11,258 nt of DNA from Gracilaria caudata (GCA_030374735.1 JASCIV010000851.1:1-11258); one strand, 5' to 3'. Positions 1 through 6,555 are shown, counted from the first letter of the stretch. The notes: a model not told the origin generated them from the letters alone. Numbers and translations are program-made.

Positions 1-248
1 GAGATATGTTGGGTCAGGATTTCGATTGGAAAAGCGTAAAGTATGAAGAGAGGATAAGAAGGCTCGAAGAACAAGTTGCGACCCTGAGAGCGTTCTTAGT
101 ACACGGTATTGAAACCGGCACTATTGGTCCTCGCAAGAAATCTTTTTCTAATCTTCTTGGGAGCCCATGCACACAACCAAACGCGTATAATCAAAACGAG
201 ATACATGAGTACTTGTGCACCTCGTCTCGGTGTTTCTGCATCAACTAA
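1..248 (+). CDS. 3' end of an unidentified gene (partial), C-terminal coiled coil
   Basis: An open frame enters from the left edge and stops at TAA 246-248. From the first in-window ATG (position 6) it encodes 80 residues, but the frame is also open at positions 3-5, so the ATG need not be the start. Residues about 12-31 are charged and show a clean heptad pattern (I17, L20, V24, L27, L31), which supports a short coiled coil. The tail is polar with several cysteines and resembles no family I recognise. The coiled coil favours a real C-terminus over chance, but the cysteine-rich tail could be read-through of an intron or 3' UTR. Function unknown. The upstream sequence would settle whether this is the last exon. 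Confidence 0.4.
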   Translation, partial: DMLGQDFDWKSVKYEERIRRLEEQVATLRAFLVHGIETGTIGPRKKSFSNLLGSPCTQPNAYNQNEIHEYLCTSSRCFCIN

Positions 249-738
249 GTGGCCTTTATAGATACTATGCGCGCTAACAGCTCAGTGAATCGAGGGGGTC
301 GGCGGTCTTGAGTTCTTTTCCGATGTGGATGCTTGCTGATTCTATTTTTCGATATCTTCATTCTTATGTGTGAGAGGTGCCCCATGCATTCGCGCAAATT
401 CGACCTAGGCTGCCATTTTTCCTCGTACTACAATCTCTTGCGGGTTAAAAAGCTAAACACTCGAAGGTTTCATGTTACAGTCCAACTGTCTTCATCTGTA
501 CTGTATCCGGACAGACCTGCACAACGTCTTGTGACTAATATATATCATCAGCAGGATGATGAACTCGCGAACTTTTGAACGAAGGGTTCGACGAACCTCT
601 CGAAACACATACGACATGCTTTCGTCACGTGCCATTGATGTGTTCCGTACGAGCGCGAAGCAATTGTCATAGGGCATGATTTGTGTAGGAAACCGTGTTC
701 TGAGACTGTTATTTGACTGTTCTTATGTAGTCCTATAT
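249..738. other. Intergenic stretch without a recognisable gene
   Basis: Between the partial left gene and the SEC23-like stop codon I find no ATG-initiated frame with protein-like content and no tRNA-like arms. It must contain the 3' UTRs of both flanking genes, which converge here. No canonical AATAAA is evident for the minus-strand gene near 739. A perfect short inverted repeat, GGTTCG-A-CGAACC, lies at 585-597. Its one-base centre makes it a poor RNA hairpin, and it has no obvious role. Confidence 0.5.
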
Positions 739-2868
739 CTATTGCTCGTTTCTAACGCTTCGCAGTATATCCTCAGCAGCATCTACAACACCCAGCAAAA
801 ACGCAGAAAACGACTGCGCACCATTTCCGGGAAGAGTGTCTTCAATGAGGAAAGACTTGAACCATCCATCTTTGGGTGTACCTTCCCGACATATGACGCA
901 CTTTGGCGCGATTGGTCGGTCCCTTGTGCATTGTCCGCGTACCCGCATTACCGTACTAGAGTCCGGAGGCGGGTAGGGTAGGTCCTTTCTACTCGTCGCA
1001 GCATAGTAAATGACAACATCGGAAAAGGCATCGAGCAAGAATATCGGATAGCCGCTCTCCTTGACAGCAGCGAGTGACAATGGCAGTTCGCGATTGTTCT
1101 TCTCCTGAAGGCTAAGGAATGAGTACAGGCGCGGATACGCCGCGGCAGCTAGTAATTCCGGACTCAAGTCCTCCCAAACACAACGCAGCGCGGCGCGAGC
1201 ATCTGGATTAACAGCGTCCTGGCGGAAAAGAGAGCTGCGAACAAGCCCAAATATAAGGCGTGGAATTGGTTGAAGCGCAGGATATCGAGTTAACTTTTCA
1301 TCAACAACCGGAGCATCGCCGTCCACAGGAGTCTTGGCAGTCCTAGAAAGCAAAATTGCCAACCAGTCAAAGAGCAACATTCGCGCCGCAGTGATGCTTT
1401 GTTCATCTGCGGCTGCAATCGCTTTGTGGAACAGTAACGTGGTGAGAGCATTCGCGTCGGCCTCTTTCCTCACGGCTGAGCCTGATGCAGTGAGAGGATA
1501 AGACTGAGTCTGTACGCGAAGCACTCTCTGCGGAAGCGCGCCCGGTTCTATGAAAACGCCTTGAAACGCAATCTGTACACTAGCATGTCGCACAATGGGT
1601 GGCGGAGCTTGGTCATGCACGCGAAACTCGACAGCCAGAGTAGAAGTATGACCATGACAACTCAAGCGGTACACTTCGCGCACTTGACTATCTTGATACA
1701 CTCCACAGCCATAAACGTCGGCAACCGCTATACTCGAACTGCTTCTCACGCGCAAAAGCCCTCGAACCACAGCTGGGTCATTGAGATGTTGCCACACATC
1801 CTTGGCCAAACTTTCCTCTCCAGTTTCATACAGAATGAACCTGCCGCCACTGATCTGCGCCAGCGGCGAAAGAGTGGCCACGTGCACGGAGGTGGTACAA
1901 GAAAAGTACATATCAAACATGGCGCCGAGCAGATTAGCTCGCACACCAGCCTGTTCATAGAACGTGGAGAGCGCTGTTGAAGGCTTGTCTGACTTGATAT
2001 CTGGCGATTCAGATGGATGTTCAATGGCACCTTCGCCCAGATTGGGCTCGGTGGCAGCCATAACGACGACGCGCGCGGCCAGAAGCTGAGCGCTTTCAAT
2101 CATGTCGAGGGCGGCGTTGACGGCAGCACCCAACGCACTCTTCGGGGAAGCATCTGGGTCGGTTCGAGTAGGAGGTTTGACCTTTCCCAGCATGGACACA
2201 ATGGTATCGATGACATGAGGATTAGTGCGACGCAACCATTGATCCGCAGGGAACGCGTGCGACGCATTGACATCAGCATCATTCGCAGAAAGTGAGCGTA
2301 ACAGGTTTGCACGAAGATCGAAAAGAGTAATGTTCTCGTCATACAATATGATTCCGACAAGAGATAAAGTATCCAACGACAACAACGACTGACGAATGGC
2401 CTGTCGAACCGCGTCCATAAACAACTGCGAGCCGTTCGCATCCACGACAAACACATACGCAGTAGGCGGCGGAGTGATGATATTCTCAACAGGCAGATCA
2501 TAGATATGTCTAGAAAGCTCCGGCACTATATGCAAAGCCTCCTGTTCCGCCAATAACACCGGCGAATACCGTTGCGGCAACACATTCGAAGTGGAACAAA
2601 GTGCACACCGCCAATACCGCGCATTCATACTGCACACGGTCGCAACATAAGCACGACACGCCGAGCATCTCGGAATGGCCGTAGAGGTAGTAGCAGCCGC
2701 CGCCTTGTAAGAGCGTAGCGCCGCGGCCGGCAACGAAGCCTCATAAGCCGCGGTCGAGCGCGGCGGCGGCGATGGAGAAAGCGGGGTCACCAACACACCA
2801 CACGGCAACGCCGCGCGTGCCTGCACAGCCGCGCTGGTCGGAACGCGTGCGCTGGTCGGACGTAGCAT
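739..2868 (-). CDS. SEC23: Sec23-type COPII coat subunit, divergent (709 aa, single exon)
   Basis: This is probably the inner COPII coat subunit that pairs with Sec24 and acts as GAP for Sar1 during ER-to-Golgi vesicle budding. The order of domains matches Sec23. An N-terminal beta-strand (LPCGVLVTPL, 21-30) corresponds to the usual 'TPL' strand. A zinc ribbon follows with C68/C71 and C88/C91. The trunk (vWA-like) begins near 136 (YVFVVD) and ends near 375. Next come a beta-sandwich with STLAVEF at 409-415, a helical domain around 470-565, and a gelsolin-like domain (LYSFLS 581, IFLLDAFSDVVIYY 609-622). The length is slightly below the usual 760 or so, mainly at the N-terminus. The start is the first ATG. 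Canonical signatures such as TCQWK and GGSQARFL are missing or altered, so this may be a specialised Sec23 paralogue rather than the housekeeping one. Sec24 is less likely because the C-terminal half aligns with Sec23. It is divergent from RAD51D. Confidence 0.85.
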   Translation of the reverse strand: MLRPTSARVPTSAAVQARAALPCGVLVTPLSPSPPPRSTAAYEASLPAAALRSYKAAAATTSTAIPRCSACRAYVATVCSMNARYWRCALCSTSNVLPQRYSPVLLAEQEALHIVPELSRHIYDLPVENIITPPPTAYVFVVDANGSQLFMDAVRQAIRQSLLSLDTLSLVGIILYDENITLFDLRANLLRSLSANDADVNASHAFPADQWLRRTNPHVIDTIVSMLGKVKPPTRTDPDASPKSALGAAVNAALDMIESAQLLAARVVVMAATEPNLGEGAIEHPSESPDIKSDKPSTALSTFYEQAGVRANLLGAMFDMYFSCTTSVHVATLSPLAQISGGRFILYETGEESLAKDVWQHLNDPAVVRGLLRVRSSSSIAVADVYGCGVYQDSQVREVYRLSCHGHTSTLAVEFRVHDQAPPPIVRHASVQIAFQGVFIEPGALPQRVLRVQTQSYPLTASGSAVRKEADANALTTLLFHKAIAAADEQSITAARMLLFDWLAILLSRTAKTPVDGDAPVVDEKLTRYPALQPIPRLIFGLVRSSLFRQDAVNPDARAALRCVWEDLSPELLAAAAYPRLYSFLSLQEKNNRELPLSLAAVKESGYPIFLLDAFSDVVIYYAATSRKDLPYPPPDSSTVMRVRGQCTRDRPIAPKCVICREGTPKDGWFKSFLIEDTLPGNGAQSFSAFLLGVVDAAEDILRSVRNEQ
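2831..2860. repeat. 18-base-spaced direct repeat in the SEC23-like N-terminus
   Basis: The 12-mer GCGCTGGTCGGA occurs at 2831-2842 and again at 2849-2860, separated by ACGCGT. In the minus-strand frame it encodes a repeated PTSA unit in the first dozen residues of the Sec23-like protein. It looks like a small in-frame tandem duplication in the low-complexity N-terminus. Confidence 0.7.
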
Positions 2869-3145
2869 CGCTTCACGCGTCGCCCACGCACTCTTCGTGC
2901 CTCCGCCGTTCTCTTCGCGCCTTGTGCGGCGCGCTCGAGCGCTTCAGCGCGAGCGGAGCGGAACAAAGAACAAAGATCGCTGTCAGCTGTGTGACCAGCT
3001 GGTGGCACAACAAGCTTGGCTTGACCAGTCACGCGCGGTGTCACGCCGCGTGAAACGCCTCTCTCTCGCCGCTCAACGTCTGCGTCACGCGCGCAGCCCA
3101 TCGACGGCGTCGATTCGACGCGCGCCGTCGCCGAACGCAAGCGCG
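2869..3145. promoter_or_regulatory. CpG-rich bidirectional promoter and 5' UTR region, SEC23-like / RAD51D-like
   Basis: The 277 bases between two divergent ATGs must hold both promoters and leaders. The sequence is strikingly rich in CG dinucleotides and in CACGCG/ACGCG words. These include ACGCGT at 2875-2880 and an imperfect palindrome at 3029-3053 with outer arms TCACGCG and CGCGTGA. ACGCG is the core of the MCB box that controls G1/S genes in yeasts. Whether it works that way here is unknown. I see no TATA box. The plus-strand frame is open back to 2897 but has no ATG before 3146, so this stretch is treated as untranslated. Confidence 0.5.
3102..3130 (+). promoter_or_regulatory. Stem-loop in the RAD51D-like 5' leader
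   Basis: CGACGGCG at 3102-3109 pairs perfectly with CGCCGTCG at 3123-3130 around a 13-base loop. A competing inner pairing, GCGTCGA with TCGACGC, overlaps it. The stem ends 15 bases before the chosen ATG (3146). A GC stem this close to the start codon could slow scanning ribosomes. The pairing is seen directly; any function is inferred. Confidence 0.45.
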
Positions 3146-4048
3146 ATGCGTCTGGAAGAGCTTTCGTTATCACCTGCCGCGCTTCACGCGCTCCGCGCGG
3201 CCGGCGAGTCAGTCGAGTCCCTGCTCTGCCACCGCACAGACTCCCCTCCCCCCCATCTTCCCCCCATCGTATTTCACTCCGCACTCCACGCCATCCACAC
3301 GCTCGCCACACGTCCATCGCCCTTACCACTCTTGTCGACGCACTTGTCCTCCGGCTGCATCACCTTCGACGCTCACACCGGTCTGCGCGAGCGCGCGGTG
3401 GTGCAGATTTGCGGCCGTTCGCGCGCGGGCAAGACAGTGTTGTGCGTGGCGTTGGCGGCGGCGATGCTGCGACATGGTCAGCACGTGGTGTGGATGGACA
3501 GTAGCGCGGGACAGTGGCAAGTGCGTGCGGCGGTGCGTCGATGGGCGTGTGTGAATCGGCTCACCGTGATAACGGTGTGCTCAGTGTCGCAAGCGTTGCG
3601 CGAGTTGGCGCGACTGACGGAGCAGTTTCACGTGTTGTCGATGGAGCCGAAACCTCGTTTGCTCGTGTTTGATTCGCCGGCAGCTTTGCTTGCGCCCGTG
3701 CTCGGCTTGAAGGGCAGTGCTGGTTGGAGTGGTCATGTTGCAATGCAGCATCTTACAGCTGCTATCAATCACTTCGTCACACTTTCGGCGGCTACCGTAT
3801 TGCTTACCAACAGAGTGGTGGACGGGGCTACTCGTCCCGCTCTGGGAAACATCTGGAGTGCGTTTGTTGACGAGCAGTTGCTGCTGCAGCGTGTGCAAAC
3901 CGACGATGAAGAGCGCTTGGAGATTGGCGTTACCAAAACGTCCAAGAGATCTGCAGCTTGCCACTTCTCGTTGCTAATCACCGAAAACGGCATCACTGAC
4001 AACCACGTCGAGCGCACACAAGTCACGCAACAGTCGTCGCCGCCGTAA
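3146..4048 (+). CDS. RAD51D: RAD51D-like recombinase paralogue (300 aa, single exon)
   Basis: This is a RecA-fold ATPase of the RAD51 paralogue group, which helps load RAD51 during homologous recombination. Walker A is GRSRAGKT (G90-T97) and Walker B is LLVFD (172-176). The segment VLLTNRVVDGATRPALGNIW (218-237) matches the RAD51D arrangement: 'TN', a short insert, then 'PALG..W'. The first 30 residues (LSPAALHALRAAG) resemble the small N-terminal helical domain. The length is near the family's usual 330 or so. The frame is open upstream to a GTG at 2897, but the first ATG is 3146 and family similarity begins there, so I start there. A proline-rich segment at 34-40 is encoded by C-runs near 3246-3270. 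The Gly-rich loop before Walker A is degenerate (SSGCITFDAHTGL). XRCC2 or another RAD51 paralogue is the main alternative. Confidence 0.8.
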   Translation: MRLEELSLSPAALHALRAAGESVESLLCHRTDSPPPHLPPIVFHSALHAIHTLATRPSPLPLLSTHLSSGCITFDAHTGLRERAVVQICGRSRAGKTVLCVALAAAMLRHGQHVVWMDSSAGQWQVRAAVRRWACVNRLTVITVCSVSQALRELARLTEQFHVLSMEPKPRLLVFDSPAALLAPVLGLKGSAGWSGHVAMQHLTAAINHFVTLSAATVLLTNRVVDGATRPALGNIWSAFVDEQLLLQRVQTDDEERLEIGVTKTSKRSAACHFSLLITENGITDNHVERTQVTQQSSPP

Positions 4049-4072
4049 GCAACCCCAAAGTATCACTTTATT
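4049..4072 (-). terminator. Convergent 3' junction with AATAAA overlapping the ROK kinase stop
   Basis: Only 14 bases separate the RAD51D stop (TAA 4046-4048) from the ROK kinase stop (TGA at 4063-4065, minus strand). On the minus strand a perfect AATAAA lies at 4067-4072, inside the last codons (Gly-Ile-Lys). Cleavage 10-30 bases downstream would fall at or inside the RAD51D coding end, so the 3' UTR would be very short and the transcripts would overlap. The hexamer could be coincidental coding sequence. Confidence 0.45.
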
Positions 4073-5103
4073 CCAAGCGCTGCTCGCCGGGCAAGTTCCA
4101 CAGCACCGATGATGCCCATTCTATTGCCGTATTCACTAGGCACAATGTACTTGTGGATGTCCTTGGTGAGTCTGTCAATGGGCAGGTATTCATTATTGAT
4201 TCTGAGGAAATGTGCGTGGATCTTCTCGAACAATGAGCTTCGCTTCATCACACCGCCTGACAACACGATCACATGCGGCGACGCAATCATGCAAATGGAG
4301 TGACAAAGCTGTGCTAAATAATAGGCCACGTCATCCCACGCCGGATGCTCGTCGGAAACAGACGCCAGATTGTTTGGTTGCACGCCCGCTCGATCCGCAC
4401 AAGCTTTGGCACTGGCCATGGATTCCACGGAAAGCGGGTGATCAGAGAGCCAGCCGGGGTAATCATCAAGACGTTTTCTCAGCGGCATTATATGCCCTCC
4501 TTCTGGGTGCATGAGCCCGTGTATCGGCTTGCCGTGTACGACCATTCCAACTCCAATTCCCGTGCCCACGGTGATGTATGCACAGCTATCACCGGTGTGA
4601 TTGCCGTAACGCAGCTCCGCTAAAGCCGGCGCATTCACGTCTGTATCAAAGCCAATGGGAACATTGAACTCTTGAAAAAATGACAACACGTCGGTGTGTC
4701 TCCAGCCCGGCTTGTTGGTGGAAGTGACATAACCGTATGTGGGCGACGAACGATCAAGATCCAGCGGCCCAAACGACGCAATACCGAGCGACACAAAGGG
4801 AGCATGTGTGCGCAGAAAACGCACGAGATGCGAGAGAGTTGTGTGGGGATCGGTGGTACGTACCTCGGCGGAATCGACCAGAGTAGTGGGATCGTCGGAA
4901 AAGGCAAGCGCGGCACGACAACTGGTGCCGCCTAGCTCGACGGCGGCGAGCAGCGAACTGGGCGAAAGCTCGTGAAGCTGATCGGCTGTGACCGAGAGCC
5001 GCGACGATTTACGGTGATGGTAGAGATGGGTGAGCGCGGCACCAGAGGCAAAGGCGGCGGCGAGCGCGGCGCCGCGCCAGGCAGGAGTGGGAATGGCGCG
5101 CAT
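4063..5103 (-). CDS. ROK-family hexose kinase, bacterial fructokinase type, with N-terminal membrane anchor (346 aa)
   Basis: It probably phosphorylates fructose or a related hexose with ATP. The order of motifs is that of bacterial ROK fructokinases: phosphate loop ELGGT (56-60); SFGPLDL (110-116) followed by SPTYGYVTSTNKPGW (120-134); catalytic base D155 in DTDVNAPAL; TVGTGIGVGMVVHGKPIHG (178-196); HPEGGH (199-204); and the adenosine-side motif VLSGGVM (280-286). The frame is open to a TTG at 5175, but the first ATG is 5103. From there the protein starts with a basic/Pro stretch, an alanine-rich hydrophobic segment (about 11-28) and HHRKSSR, which looks like a signal anchor or organelle-membrane anchor. 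The usual ROK zinc site keeps H204 and H222, but the two cysteine positions read L219 and S225. This is unlike the PfkB fructokinases common in plants. Mannokinase or N-acylhexosamine kinase activity is possible. Single exon, divergent from phosphomannomutase. Confidence 0.85.
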   Translation of the reverse strand: MRAIPTPAWRGAALAAAFASGAALTHLYHHRKSSRLSVTADQLHELSPSSLLAAVELGGTSCRAALAFSDDPTTLVDSAEVRTTDPHTTLSHLVRFLRTHAPFVSLGIASFGPLDLDRSSPTYGYVTSTNKPGWRHTDVLSFFQEFNVPIGFDTDVNAPALAELRYGNHTGDSCAYITVGTGIGVGMVVHGKPIHGLMHPEGGHIMPLRKRLDDYPGWLSDHPLSVESMASAKACADRAGVQPNNLASVSDEHPAWDDVAYYLAQLCHSICMIASPHVIVLSGGVMKRSSLFEKIHAHFLRINNEYLPIDRLTKDIHKYIVPSEYGNRMGIIGAVELARRAALGIK

Positions 5104-5593
5104 TCGGGCGCGGCGGGAGCGGAGCGGGACACAAACACGCGCAGCTGAAGGCGACGCCACGGGAGAGGAGCGCAATGGGCGGCTGTGGTGACAATGATGA
5201 CGAGGGCGTTTGCCGCGCGAGCGGATGTGCAGATGTGACTCGCATCATGCGAGGTGGTGCGCGTCGAGCGTGACATGGATGACGGGCCGCGTGACGGGCG
5301 GAGATTCGCGCTGACACTGGAGCGGCGCTGCGGCTGTTGGCGGATCGGATGCGGGGCGGTGGCCAGTGGGGGGGCACCAAGTGGCGCGGCTTGCTGGTCA
5401 CGCCGGTGCTGTGCGCCAATGGCGCTGCGTGAGCGCCTTGTGAAGCGCTTCCCGCTGCCCCATGTGACGAACTTAGTTGCAGCTGCTACCCGTCTCCGTC
5501 CTCAACGATTCAGTTCGTCGTTGGTGCTCGTTGCGCTTAGTGTCCTTGTGATTTCCTCTGCGTTTCTTTTTGGTGCTTCACTGTGACGGAGAT
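5104..5593. promoter_or_regulatory. CpG-rich bidirectional region, ROK kinase / phosphomannomutase
   Basis: These 490 bases separate two divergent start codons and must hold both leaders and promoters. The part nearest the kinase (to about 5450) is very rich in CG dinucleotides and resembles the other divergent promoter at 2869-3145. The part nearest phosphomannomutase is less GC-rich and contains a small open frame (listed separately). I find no TATA box and no convincing operator. The similar base composition of the two divergent regions suggests CpG-rich, TATA-less promoters in this genome. Confidence 0.45.
5275..5586 (+). CDS. Small open frame upstream of phosphomannomutase with hydrophobic C-terminus (uncertain)
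   Basis: An ATG-initiated frame of 103 codons ends at TGA 5584-5586, seven bases before the phosphomannomutase ATG. A second in-frame ATG at 5419 would give 55 residues: a basic, amphipathic start followed by a strongly hydrophobic tail (LVLVALSVLVISSAFLFGAS) ending at the stop. That is the layout of a tail-anchored membrane protein. The part before 5419 is arginine/cysteine/glycine-rich and looks like translated GC-rich noncoding DNA. I recognise no family. It could be a real short protein, an upstream open frame in the phosphomannomutase leader, or chance. The spacing leaves no room for a separate promoter, so if translated it probably shares the downstream gene's transcript. Confidence 0.2.
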   Translation: MDDGPRDGRRFALTLERRCGCWRIGCGAVASGGAPSGAACWSRRCCAPMALRERLVKRFPLPHVTNLVAAATRLRPQRFSSSLVLVALSVLVISSAFLFGASL

Positions 5594-6447
5594 ATGGATC
5601 GCTCTGATAGTCGTCCGCAGGATGTTATCGCGCTGTTCGACGTCGATGGCACGCTTACGTTGCCGCGTCTCGTAAGTGATTTGATATCGGCTCGTTTGCT
5701 TGCTCGCGCAAGTTTGCTTTGTTGATTGCGTTTGACTGCTTTACTGACTGCGAGGGTGTGTGTTGTGATGCGAAGACCGCCACTAAGGAGATGATCGATT
5801 TCCTGGCCGAGCTGCGCAAGTCTGTCATCGTGGGCATGGTGGGCGGCTCCGACCTCAAGAAGCAGAAGGAACAGCTTGGCGATGATGTGCTTGATATGTT
5901 CGATTACACTTTCTCGGAGAATGGCTTGGTGGCATACAAGGGTACTGAACTCATTGCTGAGGCAAGCATCACCGCACATCTTGGCGAACAACGTCTGCAG
6001 AAACTTATCAACTTCTGCCTGCATTACATTGCGGACTTGGATATTCCCGTCAAACGCGGCACTTTTGTGGAGTTCCGAAAGGGCATGCTCAATGTGTCGC
6101 CGATTGGAAGGAATTGTAGCCAGAAGGAACGTTGTGAGTTTGAGATTTATGATAAGCAGGCCAAGGTCAGAGAACAGTTTGTGGGGGTGTTGAAAAAGGA
6201 GTTTGCCGAATACAACCTCACGTTTTCGATTGGAGGACAAATATCCTTTGATGTGTTCCCTACTGGTTGGGATAAGACTTATTCGTTGCAGTTTGTGGAT
6301 CACATTAAGGAGATTCACTTCTTTGGGGATAAGACGTATCCTGGAGGCAATGACTATGAGATTTATGAGTCGCCGCGGACCATTGGTCATAGTGTGAAGA
6401 ACCCGGATGAAACCATGGAGATTTGCCGCGAATTATTCATGTCGTAG
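5594..6447 (+). CDS. PMM: Phosphomannomutase (eukaryotic PMM, HAD family; two exons 5594-5671 and 5776-6447, 249 aa)
   Basis: It interconverts mannose-6-phosphate and mannose-1-phosphate, supplying GDP-mannose for glycosylation, GPI anchors and, in algae, wall or matrix polysaccharide. Exon 1 encodes the N-terminus and the HAD motif FDVDGTLTLPR (15-25), with nucleophile D16 and acid/base D18. Exon 2 continues with TKEM, then VGGSD (48-52), ENGLVAYKG, KRGTFVEFRKGMLNVSPIGRNCSQ (substrate-contacting cap segment), FSIGGQISFDVFPTGWDKTY, and the C-terminal motif FFGDKTYPGGNDYEI (metal and phosphate site). All key residues are present and the length matches the family (246-254). The splice was set by homology: joining L26 to T27 restores the usual DGTLT-PR-x3-TKEM spacing exactly. 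The sequence is very plant-like. The start is the only ATG in the exon 1 frame before the motif. Confidence 0.95.
5672..5775 (+). other. Spliceosomal intron in PMM (104 bases, phase 0)
   Basis: The donor CTC|GTAAGT is at 5672 and the acceptor GCGAAG|ACC ends at 5775. A TACTGAC branch-site match lies at 5742-5748, placing the branch A (5747) 28 bases from the acceptor. The stretch before the acceptor is G/T-rich rather than a polypyrimidine tract. If retained, the exon 1 frame meets TGA within about 50 bases, so unspliced mRNA would encode only a short peptide with the HAD motif. It is the only intron in the window supported by protein alignment. Confidence 0.88.
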
Positions 6448-6555
6448 CGAGCTGTGCGTACCCTTGTACTTGTGTTTTGCGCTGTCTCTGTGCTCGCCAG
6501 TTCGGAGACATGCTCTGCGTAACTTATAGCATGCCGCATGGAGCACTGCTACCTC

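Noticed and set aside
581..600. T-arm-like GGTTCGA suggesting a tRNA
   Set aside because: No acceptor, D or anticodon arms can be formed around it. The word belongs to a short palindrome.
492..677. 61-residue minus-strand frame downstream of the SEC23-like gene
   Set aside because: It has an ATG and a hydrophobic patch but no recognisable family, and lies where the 3' UTR is expected. Chance is the simpler reading.
2897..3145. Extension of the RAD51D-like protein by 83 residues upstream
   Set aside because: The frame begins at GTG, contains no ATG before 3146, and encodes Arg/Ala/Ser-rich low-complexity sequence without family similarity. It is better explained as CpG-rich leader DNA.
3240..3275. 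Possible frameshift at the C-runs in the RAD51D-like gene
   Set aside because: The runs are slip-prone, but the frame stays open and family similarity is in the same frame on both sides (N-terminal helix and Walker A), so no break is needed.
5104..5175. Extension of the ROK kinase by 24 residues upstream
   Set aside because: It would need a TTG start. The ATG at 5103 is the first in frame and directly precedes the hydrophobic anchor.
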